A stretch of DNA of 24,281 nt from Verrucomicrobiota bacterium. Its GTDB lineage: Bacteria; Verrucomicrobiota; Verrucomicrobiia; Opitutales; Opitutaceae. Both the position numbers and the translations under genes were made by a program. Below are positions 7,549 through 14,725 of the stretch, piece after piece; position 1 is the stretch's first letter, and each line of letters starts with the position of its first letter. The notes beneath the pieces were generated by a model. That model saw only the letters and a list, made by a program, of their open reading frames with translations. It did no database searches and was not told the DNA's origin. The stretch lies in assembly GCA_023457715.1 (NCBI GenBank), contig JAEWKR010000142.1:1-24281 (forward strand), given 5' to 3'.

Positions 7549-9117
7549 ATGAAACCTCACCGCGTTCCTTCGTGGACCCGCGCCGGCGCCGCCGTCGGCA
7601 CCGCCTTGCTCGTGTTGCTCGCCTCCGGCTGTGCAACGTATTCGGACCAGATCAGCAGCACGTCGTCCGCCACCAAGGCCGGCGGCCTCAACTCGGCCCT
7701 CACCGAGGTGGAGCGACACGCCGAGAAGGCCAAGGGCGGCAAGGACGAGATCATCTGGCGCCTCGAACAGGGCGCCGCGCTTCGCACCGCCGCCCTGGCC
7801 GATCTGCCGCTCCCGCCGCCCGCGCCCGTGAAGGTGAAGGCCGGTGAACCGGCGCCCGAGCCGGCGCCGCTGCCCACCCCGGAGGAGGTCCGCGCGATCT
7901 ACTTCAAGCGGGCCATCGCGGCCTTCGACCTCGCGGACGAGCGCATCTCGCGGTACGACGAGGAGGCCAAGGTGAAGGTCGGCTCCGAGATCGGCGCCGC
8001 GCTGACCAACCAGGCGTCCCTCCCGTATCGCGGTCGTACCTACGACAAGATCATGGCGAACGCCTACAAGGGCATCAGCTACCTGCAGCTGGGCGAGAAG
8101 GACAAGGCCCGCGTCGAGTTCAACCGGAGCATGGAACGCCAGCGTGAAGCCGTGGAACTCAACGCCCGCCGCATCGCCGAGGCACAGCAGGTGGCCGAGG
8201 ACGCCCGCACCGGCAAGGCCAAGACCGACGACGGCAAATCGGCCGCCTACGACGTGGACAAGGCCATGGCCGACCCGAAGACCGGCGGCGCGCTCCAGGC
8301 CGCGCTCGAGTCGTCCATCGCCGGCATGAAGCCCTACGGCGATTACGTGAACCCGTTCGCCGTCTTCCTCGATGGTCTCTTCTTCTCCGTCAACGGCGAG
8401 AACGGCGCGGATTGGGAACGCGGCCGCAAGTCCCTGGAGCGCGTCGCCCAACTCGCTCCCGAGAACCCCTACGTCGCCGCCGACCTCGAACTCGCGACCA
8501 GGGCCGCCGAGGGCCAGGCGCCGGAGGGCATCACCTACGTGATCTTCGAGACCGGCACCGCGCCGGCCCGGGATCAGCTGCGGGTCGACGTTCCCACGTT
8601 CCTCGTCACCAGCCGCCTCGCCTACGTCGGCGCGGCCTTCCCGAAGCTCAAGTTCAACGACGACTATGTGCCGTCGCTGACCGTCACCACCGGCGAGCAG
8701 TCCTATCCGACGGCGCCGGTCGCGAGCATGGACAGCATCGTCGCCAATGAATTCAAGAACGAGTGGCCCACGATCGTCACGAAGACGCTCGTCACGACCG
8801 CCACCAAGGCGATCGCCCAGGCCGTCGTGCAGAAGCAGCTCGACGACCGTGTCGGCGGCTGGGGCAGCCTGATCGGAGCCGTCGCCATGACCGCCCTGAA
8901 CAGCAGCACCAACATCGCCGACACCCGGACCTGGACTTCGCTCCCGAAGGAGTTCCAATACGCCCGCATCCCCACCCCGGCTGATCGCCAGATCACGATC
9001 ACCGCGGGCGGCGTGACGCAGTCGATCACCCTCGCGCCCGGCAGCGTCAATGTCGTTTACGCCAAGAGCAGCAGCCGGTCCGCCCCGCTCTACGTTTCCC
9101 AATTCGCTCTCCGATGA
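7549..9117 (+). CDS. COG3014-type outer-membrane lipoprotein
   Basis: 522 aa. A lipoprotein signal with lipobox LLASGC places the lipidated cysteine near residue 28. A helical repeat (TPR-like) region follows, interrupted by a Pro/Lys-rich linker (LPPPAPVKVKAGEPAPEPAP...). The helices include RTYDKIMANAYKGISYLQLG and ARVEFNRSMERQREAVELNA. A C-terminal beta-rich half begins GITYVIFETGTAPARDQLRV. Length, order and the position directly before ycfL-lpoB match the uncharacterised COG3014 lipoproteins that precede ycfL and lpoB in several Gram-negative lineages (from memory, not searched). It overlaps ycfL by ATGA at 9114-9117, so the two are translationally coupled. Likely periplasm-facing and outer-membrane anchored; molecular function unknown. 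Confidence 0.82.
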   Translation: MKPHRVPSWTRAGAAVGTALLVLLASGCATYSDQISSTSSATKAGGLNSALTEVERHAEKAKGGKDEIIWRLEQGAALRTAALADLPLPPPAPVKVKAGEPAPEPAPLPTPEEVRAIYFKRAIAAFDLADERISRYDEEAKVKVGSEIGAALTNQASLPYRGRTYDKIMANAYKGISYLQLGEKDKARVEFNRSMERQREAVELNARRIAEAQQVAEDARTGKAKTDDGKSAAYDVDKAMADPKTGGALQAALESSIAGMKPYGDYVNPFAVFLDGLFFSVNGENGADWERGRKSLERVAQLAPENPYVAADLELATRAAEGQAPEGITYVIFETGTAPARDQLRVDVPTFLVTSRLAYVGAAFPKLKFNDDYVPSLTVTTGEQSYPTAPVASMDSIVANEFKNEWPTIVTKTLVTTATKAIAQAVVQKQLDDRVGGWGSLIGAVAMTALNSSTNIADTRTWTSLPKEFQYARIPTPADRQITITAGGVTQSITLAPGSVNVVYAKSSSRSAPLYVSQFALR

Positions 9118-9539
9118 GATCCTCAACTCCAGTCCGCCGGCTCGCCGCCGGCGCCGTGCTGCTCGGCGCGCTCGCGCTCACGGGCTGCCAGAACGTCAAC
9201 ACCGTCGAACGCGCCCAGTCGCAGGCGACGCCCAATTACATCGCCGACAAGCGCGTCATCACCGACAACACGCTCGCGGGAAAATTCCGCGTCGTGAGCG
9301 TCAACCAGGCGACCGTTTCCGGCAACCTGCTCAAGGTGCAGGCGACGATCGAAAACATGAGGAGCTCCGTCCAGACGCTGAACTACAAGTTCGAGTGGGT
9401 TGACCAGGACGGCATGGCCGTCTCCTCGCCCAACGAGACGTGGAAGGCGGTCAGGCTCCAGGGCCGCGAGACCACCACGATCTCCACGGTCGCCGTGACG
9501 CCCCGCGCCGTCGATTTCACCCTCAAGCTCCGCGAATAA
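9114..9539 (+). CDS. ycfL: YcfL-type (DUF1425) lipoprotein
   Basis: 141 aa. Lipoprotein signal with a classical lipobox LTGC (cysteine at about residue 25). The mature part is a single small beta-sandwich domain typical of YcfL/DUF1425: FRVVSVNQATVSGNLLKVQA, then LNYKFEWVDQDGMAV, WKAVRLQGRETTTISTVAVT and the end FTLKLRE. In E. coli, ycfL sits directly upstream of lpoB (ycfM), as here. It overlaps the COG3014 gene by ATGA, and lpoB follows after 4 bp. The biochemical role of YcfL is unknown, but the conserved neighbourhood suggests it works with LpoB at the outer membrane. Confidence 0.85.
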   Translation: MRSSTPVRRLAAGAVLLGALALTGCQNVNTVERAQSQATPNYIADKRVITDNTLAGKFRVVSVNQATVSGNLLKVQATIENMRSSVQTLNYKFEWVDQDGMAVSSPNETWKAVRLQGRETTTISTVAVTPRAVDFTLKLRE

Positions 9540-9543
9540 TCTC

Positions 9544-10143
9544 ATGAAGAATCCCACCCGTTATATCCTGGCCGTGGCCGCCGCCGCGACCACCCTCGCC
9601 TTCACCGGCTGCGAAACCACCGAGACCCGCACGGTGGATGCAAAGGGACCCGAGTCGCTCAACACGTCCTCGATCAATCCGCAGGACTGGGCCAATGCCG
9701 CCGACCAGATGGTGCAGTCGCTGCTGTCGTCGAATGCGCTCGAGAAGGCGAAGGTCCAGCCGGCGGTGATGGCCGTCGACCGTATCATCAATAACACCAC
9801 GCTCAACGTGGACACGGACCTTCTGATCAAGAAGATCCGGGTCGCCCTCACCAACTCAGGCAAGGTCGCCGTGACCAACACGATGGGCCTGGGCGAGCGC
9901 GCCGTCGTCGCCTCGGAGGCCGCCGAACTCGAGGAAATGACGACGGGCAAGAAGGCGAAGCTCAAGGCGCCGAACTACACCCTGTCGGGCAAGCTGATCC
10001 AGCAGACGGATCGCTCGAAGGGCGTCACCCAGAACACCTACACCTTCCAGATGTCGCTCAACGACGTCTCGAGCGGCCTCACGGTGTGGGAGGAGGAGCG
10101 CGAGATCGCCAAGCAGACCAAGCGTGCGACGGTCGGCTGGTAA
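9544..10143 (+). CDS. lpoB: Penicillin-binding protein activator LpoB
   Basis: 199 aa (E. coli LpoB is 213). Lipoprotein signal with lipobox FTGC, cysteine near residue 23. The segment SINPQDWANAADQMVQSLLS is a typical LpoB helix, followed by QPAVMAVDRIINNTTLNVDT, LLIKKIRVALTNSGKVAVTN, PNYTLSGKLIQQT, and TYTFQMSLNDVSSGLTVWEE near the end. The family spans the periplasm from the outer membrane and stimulates a class A penicillin-binding protein (PBP1B in E. coli). It is the last gene of the cluster and is followed by a strong intrinsic terminator. No PBP gene is in the window, so the partner is unseen. Confidence 0.88.
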   Translation: MKNPTRYILAVAAAATTLAFTGCETTETRTVDAKGPESLNTSSINPQDWANAADQMVQSLLSSNALEKAKVQPAVMAVDRIINNTTLNVDTDLLIKKIRVALTNSGKVAVTNTMGLGERAVVASEAAELEEMTTGKKAKLKAPNYTLSGKLIQQTDRSKGVTQNTYTFQMSLNDVSSGLTVWEEEREIAKQTKRATVGW

Positions 10144-10169
10144 GCCGAGCTCACTCGCTTGAAAAACAA

Positions 10170-10199
10170 AACCCCGGCCGAAATGCCGGGGTTTTTTTC
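10170..10199 (+). terminator. Intrinsic terminator after lpoB
   Basis: Perfect 9-bp stem AACCCCGGC (10170-10178) / GCCGGGGTT (10185-10193) with loop CGAAAT, then a T-rich tail. It lies 27 bp past the lpoB stop and is a textbook rho-independent terminator closing the envelope cluster. An AAACAAAA run upstream gives some bidirectional character. Confidence 0.92.
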
Positions 10200-10200
10200 T

Positions 10201-10428
10201 GGGCGGAGGGCCGGAGGACCGGCTGCGTCGGGATTTGAGATTTGAAATTTGAGATGCGGCAGCTCTGGCCGCACCTCCAATCTCAGCCTTTCAGCCTTTC
10301 AGCCTTTCAGCTTTTCAGCTATCCAGGTTTTCCCCTCTGGCCCTCTGGCCCTCTGGCCCTCTGGCCCTCTGGCCCTCTGGCCCTCTGGCCCTCTGGCCCT
10401 CTGGCCCTCCGGCCCTCTGGCCCTCCGG
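10201..10428. repeat. Composite repeat: octamer arrays, heptamers and inner palindrome
   Basis: Several short-period repeats lie side by side. 10333-10428 holds twelve tandem copies of the octamer CCCTCTGG, two of them with the variant CCCTCCGG. 10284-10318 holds four copies of the octamer CAGCCTTT (last one CAGCTTTT) plus CAG. 10232-10252 holds three heptamers close to GATTTGA. 10201-10222 is about two and a half units of the CCCTCCGG array in inverse orientation. In the centre, TGAGATGCGGC (10250-10260) pairs with GGCCGC (10267-10272) and ATCTCA (10280-10285). The array ends two bases before the stop codon of the minus-strand lipoprotein. It is non-coding despite open frames through the octamers. 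Confidence 0.9.
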
Positions 10429-10429
10429 C

Positions 10430-10756
10430 CTACTTCGTGATCGGCCGACCCTGCGCGTCGACCTCGGTGTCGACCGGCACCTGGATGGTGCGGCCATCGC
10501 TGGTGGTCTCCGTGCGCCAGGTCCGGATCACACGGCGCTCGTTGTTGAAGGGAGCCTTCGCCGCGGCGACGCCAGCCTGGCCAGCCGACACGACGGCCCC
10601 CGCGACCTGACCTGTCACCGCGCCCGCCGTGGCGCCCACCGCATGGCCGACGGCCGGCCCCGGGTGATTGAGATTGGTGACGCTTTCCTCCCGGCTCACG
10701 CAGCCGGAGAGCAACAGAACAAGAGTCAAAACGGGGGTCAGACGAACGAGCTTCAT
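10430..10756 (-). CDS. Small glycine/alanine-rich lipoprotein
   Basis: 108 aa. Clear lipoprotein signal MKLVRLTPVLTLVLLLSGC with lipobox LLSGC (Cys19). Residues ~35-68 form a small-residue helix (VGHAVGATAGAVTGQVAGAV), like a glycine-zipper membrane segment. The C-terminal part is polar (RRVIRTWRTETTSDGRTIQV). Its own short operon is convergent with lpoB. The TAG stop touches the octamer array at 10333-10428, so array length changes would alter only its 3' UTR. Family not recognised beyond glycine-zipper lipoproteins. Probably envelope-associated, given the surrounding cluster. Confidence 0.75.
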   Translation of the reverse strand: MKLVRLTPVLTLVLLLSGCVSREESVTNLNHPGPAVGHAVGATAGAVTGQVAGAVVSAGQAGVAAAKAPFNNERRVIRTWRTETTSDGRTIQVPVDTEVDAQGRPITK

Positions 10757-10861
10757 GATTGGGACACAGGCGGAACCGGTCGGTAAGAATCAACCGAAGT
10801 GGGAGGCACCATCATGTTCCGGGGAAATCTTGAGACAAGATGAAAGGCGGTCCCGCGCCGT

Positions 10862-10899
10862 CGCCGCCGGCTGGACCGCGTTCGCGGCGGAGTTTTTTT
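10862..10899 (+). terminator. Weak terminator-like hairpin upstream of YcfL-like gene
   Basis: CGCCGC (10862-10867) can pair with GCGGCG (10884-10889), and a T7 run follows at 10893-10899. It lies in the divergent gap between two lipoprotein genes, 48 bp before the plus-strand start. It could be a leader attenuator or chance in GC-rich sequence. No good promoter is recognisable in 10757-10946. Confidence 0.3.
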
Positions 10900-10946
10900 G
10901 TTCGATGTCCCCGGGGGTGCTGCGCTGTGATGCCGCTCCGTCGCCC

Positions 10947-11414
10947 ATGAAGCACCACGCGCCTCACGCCTCGCCCCCCCTTGGCCGCGCCCGGTTCGGC
11001 GCGGGTGCGGGTGGTCTCATCCTGCTCACCGTCTTCTTCGCCGCCGGCTGCACCACGCCGACCCAGACCGTGCCTGCAACGGACTCCACGAAATACACGC
11101 TCGAAAGCACCGAGCGCTTCGCGGCGCTGGATCGCGCCGCCCAGCAGTCGATCGACTGCACCGGACTGCTGGAACATCCCCTGGCGGACGGCCGCACCGA
11201 GGTGGTGGCGAATCTGCGCAACCAGGACCCCAAGCCGGTGACGATCGAAACCAGCTGCCATTTCCGCGATCCCCACGGACTCACCACGCTCGAGGAAACC
11301 GCCTGGCAGTCGGTGACGATCCCCGGGAACGCCACGATTGCCGTCCGGTTCACCACCGCCAAAACCACGGGGCCGGTTTCCAAGTACACCGTCCGCGTCC
11401 GGTCGGCGCGATAG
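10947..11414 (+). CDS. Second YcfL-like lipoprotein
   Basis: 155 aa from the ATG at 10947. The N-terminal basic region plus GLILLTVFFAAGC is a lipoprotein signal with lipobox FAAGC (Cys near residue 34). The mature domain (RTEVVANLRNQDPKPVTIET, CHFRDPHGLTTLEETAWQSV, IPGNATIAVRFTTAK) follows the same strand order as the YcfL at 9114-9539 and ends in VRVRSAR. I read it as a diverged DUF1425/YcfL paralogue. An earlier in-frame ATG at 10668 is unlikely because it crosses the T7 hairpin and would bury the signal. The MATE gene begins 9 bp downstream, so both may share a transcript. Confidence 0.72.
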   Translation: MKHHAPHASPPLGRARFGAGAGGLILLTVFFAAGCTTPTQTVPATDSTKYTLESTERFAALDRAAQQSIDCTGLLEHPLADGRTEVVANLRNQDPKPVTIETSCHFRDPHGLTTLEETAWQSVTIPGNATIAVRFTTAKTTGPVSKYTVRVRSAR

Positions 11415-11423
11415 CAACGGAGC

Positions 11424-12827
11424 GTGGACGTCCCGGCCCGCCTGAAGGCCCGAGACGCGCTCCCCCGTGATCCTTTGTTCCTGGCTCCCTACCTCCGCGA
11501 AGTCCGCCCGACGCTCCTGCTGGCGCTGCCGATCATGGTGGGCCAGGTGTGCCAGATCCTCATCGGCGTGACGGACAGCCTGATGATCGGACGCGCGGGC
11601 ACCGTGCCGCTGGCCGCCTCCGCCTTCGGCATGAGCATCTTCACGATTTTCTATGTCGTCGGCATTGGGCTGATGCTGCCGGTCTCGATCTTTGTGGCGC
11701 GGGCGCACGGGGCGAACGCGCCGTCGGAAACGACGGAATACCTGCGGCACGGCCTCGTGCTGGCGTTGGTGTTTGGTGCCTTGGAGACGTTGATTCTTTT
11801 CGGCCTCGGCACGCAGCTGCATCGCTTTGGCCAGCCGCCCGAGGTCATCGCCATCGTCCGCCCCTTCTTCCTTCTCATTGGCGCCTCCGTCACGCCGGTG
11901 CTCGTTTATCTCGTGTTCCGGCAGTTCGCGGAAGCGCTGGGTCGGCCCTGGGCGCCCATGTTCATCATTCTCGGCGATGTCGCCCTCAATGTGTTTTTGA
12001 ACTGGGTCCTCATCTACGGCAATCTGGGCCTGCCTGCACTCGGCCTCACGGGAGCCGGAATCGCGACGCTGCTCGCCCGCACCGCCGGCACCCTCGTGCT
12101 GCTCTACTGGGTGCGCCACGACCCGCGGCTGCGGGTCTACTGGCCGGCGCAATGGTGGGCCCCGCTTTCGAAGACCCGGGTGCTCGCCATGCTTCATGTC
12201 GGGGTGCCCGCCGCGAGCATGCTGTTCTTCGAGTGCACGGCCTTCGCCTTCTCCTGCATCATGGTCGGGTGGCTCGGCGCGGTGCCGCTGGCCGCGCACC
12301 AAATCGCGCTGAGCTGTGCGTCGTTCTCCTTCATGTTTCCGCTCGGGCTGTCCACCGCCGCGGGCATTCGGATCAGCCGGGCGCTCGGAGCGGGCGAACG
12401 GCAGCGGCTGCGACCCATCGGCTACAGCGCCCTGGGCATTGCGCTGCTGATGACCGCGACCTTCGGCCTGCTCTTTGCCTTCGCCGGGCGGCCCCTCGCC
12501 GGTCTTTTCGTCCGGGACCCGTCGGTCATCAGCCTCGCGGTGCAACTGCTGGTCATCGCCGGGTTGTTTCAGCTTTTCGACGGCGCACAGGTCAATGGTG
12601 CGGCCCTGCTGCGCGGCATCACCGACGTGCGCGTGCCCGCCGTGATCACGTTTGCCGCCTATTGGATCGCGGCGCTGCCTCTCGGTTATGTCCTGGGCAT
12701 TCGCGCCGGCTGGGGGGCGCGTGGGATCTGGATTGGCATCGCCAGCGGTCTGGCCTGCGCGGCCGTGCTGCTGGCGATCCGTTTCGCGCGGCGCGCGCGG
12801 GCTTTGGAGACGTCCGACTCCGCCTAA
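11424..12827 (+). CDS. MATE-family efflux transporter
   Basis: 467 aa, hydrophobic throughout, with about 12 predicted transmembrane helices in two homologous halves, as in NorM/DinF-type multidrug and toxin extrusion proteins. Typical segments are LALPIMVGQVCQILIGVTDS and MIGRAGTVPLAASAFGMSIF in helices 1-2, VYLVFRQFAEALGRPWAPM, and PLAAHQIALSCASFSFMFPL in the second half. It probably exports cationic or organic substrates using Na+ or H+; the substrate cannot be told. The start is GTG at 11424, 9 bp after the YcfL-like gene. The TAA stop lies inside a palindromic repeat (12819-12834), and the protein ends ETSDSA. Confidence 0.93.
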   Translation: MDVPARLKARDALPRDPLFLAPYLREVRPTLLLALPIMVGQVCQILIGVTDSLMIGRAGTVPLAASAFGMSIFTIFYVVGIGLMLPVSIFVARAHGANAPSETTEYLRHGLVLALVFGALETLILFGLGTQLHRFGQPPEVIAIVRPFFLLIGASVTPVLVYLVFRQFAEALGRPWAPMFIILGDVALNVFLNWVLIYGNLGLPALGLTGAGIATLLARTAGTLVLLYWVRHDPRLRVYWPAQWWAPLSKTRVLAMLHVGVPAASMLFFECTAFAFSCIMVGWLGAVPLAAHQIALSCASFSFMFPLGLSTAAGIRISRALGAGERQRLRPIGYSALGIALLMTATFGLLFAFAGRPLAGLFVRDPSVISLAVQLLVIAGLFQLFDGAQVNGAALLRGITDVRVPAVITFAAYWIAALPLGYVLGIRAGWGARGIWIGIASGLACAAVLLAIRFARRARALETSDSA

Positions 12828-12834
12828 AGGCGGG
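12819..12834. repeat. Stop-codon palindrome, copy 1
   Basis: TCCGCCTAAAGGCGGG: perfect 6-bp arms around the central TAA/AA. The TAA of the MATE gene (12825-12827) is the centre of the palindrome. Paired with the inverted copy at 12910-12942. The 75 bp between holds no recognisable gene. Confidence 0.85.
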
Positions 12835-12909
12835 CCTCCCGCCCGCCTCCGACTCGGCTCTGATTGGGCCTCTGTGACCTCGGTGGCAGAATCGGTGTTC
12901 AGGTTCTGT

Positions 12910-12942
12910 GTTCGTAGTCCCGCCTTCAGGCGGAAGGCTTGG
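12910..12942. repeat. Stop-codon palindrome, copy 2
   Basis: Core GTCCCGCCTTCAGGCGGAAGG (12917-12937), the inverted partner of 12819-12834. The TCA at 12926-12928 is the TGA stop of the minus-strand yggU. The convergent MATE and yggU genes therefore both end inside members of one repeat pair, which could also act as a shared transcript end. Confidence 0.88.
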
Positions 12943-13231
12943 CAATCCGCCGCCGCATCGTCGCTGCATCCAACCCCTCGATCCGCACCACTTTCAGCCG
13001 CGACGTGTCGCCGCGGAGCACACTGACGCTGCGCCGGGACACACCGAGAACCTCGGCCAGAAAATCGCAGAGGGCCTCATTGGCCTTACCCTCCACCGGC
13101 GGCGCCTTGATCTTCACCTTCAAGGCGTCGCCGAGCCAGCCGACGACCTCGTTGCGCGGCGCATTTGGAACCGCCTTCACCGACAAGGTGCAGCTCGCGG
13201 CGCTCAACGTTTCACGAGGGTCAGGACGCAT
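12926..13231 (-). CDS. yggU: YggU/DUF167 family protein
   Basis: 101 aa from the ATG at 13231. Family hallmarks: LSVKAVPNAPRNEVVGW, LKVKIKAPPVEGKANEAL (the conserved P-P-V-x-G-x-A-N signature) and VSVLRGDTSRLKVVRIEG. DUF167 proteins are small alpha/beta folds of unknown function. The start overlaps the upstream RNA methyltransferase by 28 bp. The longer open frame to 13339 would overlap by 136 bp and adds low-complexity residues unlike the family. The last residues KPSA and the TGA stop are encoded by the palindromic repeat at 12917-12937, so insertion or turnover of that repeat has set the present C-terminus. Confidence 0.88.
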   Translation of the reverse strand: MRPDPRETLSAASCTLSVKAVPNAPRNEVVGWLGDALKVKIKAPPVEGKANEALCDFLAEVLGVSRRSVSVLRGDTSRLKVVRIEGLDAATMRRRIAKPSA

Positions 13232-14682
13232 TCCAGATGCCGCGTTTGGGGAAACAAGTCGAAGGGCTGCGCCGCCGTCACCTCGTAGCCCGCCGCCAGG
13301 AACGATTTCAGATCCCGCATCTGCGTGGCCGGATCGCACGACACGTAAACCACCGCGCGCGGCGCGAAGGTGAACAGCTGCCGGAGGAAGCTTTCATCGC
13401 ATCCCTTGCGCGGCGGATCAATGATGACGGCGGTGTCCGCGGCGGGAAAAGTGAGTCCGGCGAAGATCGCGGCCGCGTCGGCGGCAAGAAACGTGGCGTT
13501 CGTGATGCCGTTGGCCGATGCGTTCTCCCGGGCGAAGCGCACGCTGCTCTCGCTGATCTCCACGCCCGCCACGTGTTCGAAGGCGAACGCTGCGGTGAGG
13601 GCGAAAAGCCCGCTCCCGCAGTACGCATCGACCAGGAACCGGGCACCGCTGGCGGCGGCCTGCCGGCGGACGTAACCGGTGAAGGCCGGCAGGATGAAAG
13701 GGTTGTTCTGAAAGAAATCGCGCGCCAGAAAGTGCAGCTTGATCGCTTCAGGTGAGCCGGAGGGTCGGCTTGCCTGGACCGCGGGCGACCCGCCCGCCTT
13801 CACGTCCTCCGTCGTCACCGTCTCGGTGATGATGGCATCGTAGTCGGTCGTCACCTGGCCGCTCGCTTCGCGCAACAGAAGGGTGGCGCCGCGGGTGTAC
13901 GACGCCGCCTTGGCCTGCACCGCCTCACGCACCGCTCCAAGCCGCAGGTTGATCGCCTCCGTGGCGATCGGACAGTAGGGCACGTCGACGATATCGAACC
14001 GGGTGCCCTGCCGCAGAAACCCGATCGGAAATGCGCCCGCGAGCGCGGGCGCGACGGCATCGGCGGGATTGGTGAGGGGCAGTTCGTCCCCTTCGTCGGG
14101 GCGGGCATCATCCACCGCCTCGGTGGCGACCAGCGTCGCGGGCGCGGCGGAGGGCGCGGGGCTGCGCCCCGGAACGCGGAAACGAGGCGCGGCAAAATGG
14201 GGCGTGATCTTCGATCGGTAGCCGTATTCCCGCGGCGACGGCACGACCGGCGAAACCGTGAAGGCCAGCCCCGCCATATGCAGCAGCAACTCCTCCACCT
14301 GCCGCCGTTTCCATTCGAGCTGCGCGCGGTAGTCAAGGTGCTGATACTGGCAGCCGCCGCATTTTCCGAAGAGAGGACACCGCGGAGCGACCCGTTCGGG
14401 AGACGGAGTCAGCACGGTGACCAGATCCGCCTCCGAGAAGTTCTTGTGGTTGCGAAAGACCCGCGCGCGCACCCGCTCTCCGGGCAGCGTAAACGGCACC
14501 ATCACCACCCAGCCGCCCTGGACCGCGGGCGGCCCGCCCGCCTCGTTCGCCGGCAAGGTCACCCGCCCCAGCCCCGACCCCAGATTGGTCAGCGTCGAGA
14601 TCTCGAGTTCGATCTCCTCATGATACCCGAACGGGTGGTCGTTGAACTTCCGGAATTTCTTACCCACGACGCCAAGCAACAC
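13204..14682 (-). CDS. TrmA/RlmD-type RNA (uracil-5-)methyltransferase
   Basis: 492-aa class I SAM enzyme that makes 5-methyluridine in rRNA or tRNA. A TRAM domain is at ~20-88. Fe-S ligand cysteines lie in CPLFGKCGGCQYQHL (C102, C108, C111). FFQNNPF at 323-329, SAM motif DAYCGSGLF at 352-360, IDPPRKG at 421-427, and catalytic C449 in YVSCDP. The set fits RumA/RlmD or RlmC/TrmA relatives; the substrate cannot be fixed here. It is longer than the usual ~430-450 aa because of a ~50-residue Ala/Pro-rich insert (~165-215) and two copies of a nine-residue palindrome-encoded peptide, (E/K)AGG(P/S)PAVQ, at 47-55 and 295-303. The start is GTG at 14682; a GTG five codons later is possible. Confidence 0.92.
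   Translation of the reverse strand: MLLGVVGKKFRKFNDHPFGYHEEIELEISTLTNLGSGLGRVTLPANEAGGPPAVQGGWVVMVPFTLPGERVRARVFRNHKNFSEADLVTVLTPSPERVAPRCPLFGKCGGCQYQHLDYRAQLEWKRRQVEELLLHMAGLAFTVSPVVPSPREYGYRSKITPHFAAPRFRVPGRSPAPSAAPATLVATEAVDDARPDEGDELPLTNPADAVAPALAGAFPIGFLRQGTRFDIVDVPYCPIATEAINLRLGAVREAVQAKAASYTRGATLLLREASGQVTTDYDAIITETVTTEDVKAGGSPAVQASRPSGSPEAIKLHFLARDFFQNNPFILPAFTGYVRRQAAASGARFLVDAYCGSGLFALTAAFAFEHVAGVEISESSVRFARENASANGITNATFLAADAAAIFAGLTFPAADTAVIIDPPRKGCDESFLRQLFTFAPRAVVYVSCDPATQMRDLKSFLAAGYEVTAAQPFDLFPQTRHLECVLTLVKR
13773..13799. repeat. 27-bp palindromic repeat inside a gene, copy A
   Basis: Starts CCTGGACCGCGGGCGACCCG and ends CCCGCCT. It matches the copy at 14517-14543 in 26 of 27 bases. 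Read in frame in the RNA methyltransferase as KAGGSPAVQ (residues 295-303), it lies in a linker before the catalytic Rossmann domain. Confidence 0.85.
14517..14543. repeat. 27-bp palindromic repeat inside a gene, copy B
   Basis: Same 27-bp element with one substitution, same orientation and reading frame, giving EAGGPPAVQ (residues 47-55). It lies within the TRAM domain, between strands where family members usually have a short turn. Confidence 0.85.
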
Positions 14683-14725
14683 ACTGCAGCGAATCTCGCG
14701 AGTTTAGAGTGTCCGGATGCGGATT

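Noticed and set aside
6769..9126. A 785-codon open frame on the minus strand across the envelope cluster
   Set aside because: Antisense to the CsgG-like and COG3014 genes; composition (Gly, Arg, Asp, His) is that of a shadow frame.
10333..10428. Considered as a CRISPR-like array
   Set aside because: Units are 8 bp with no spacers and no cas genes nearby; it is a simple tandem repeat.
10242..10610. Open frame reading the octamer array as a Pro-Leu-Ala-Leu-Trp repeat protein
   Set aside because: Arises from the 8-base period (24 bases = 8 codons in every frame); it overlaps a real lipoprotein gene on the other strand and has no start context.
10812..12545. A 577-codon open frame on the minus strand across the MATE gene
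   Set aside because: Antisense to a clear transporter; highly charged, His/Arg/Gln-rich and without a domain.
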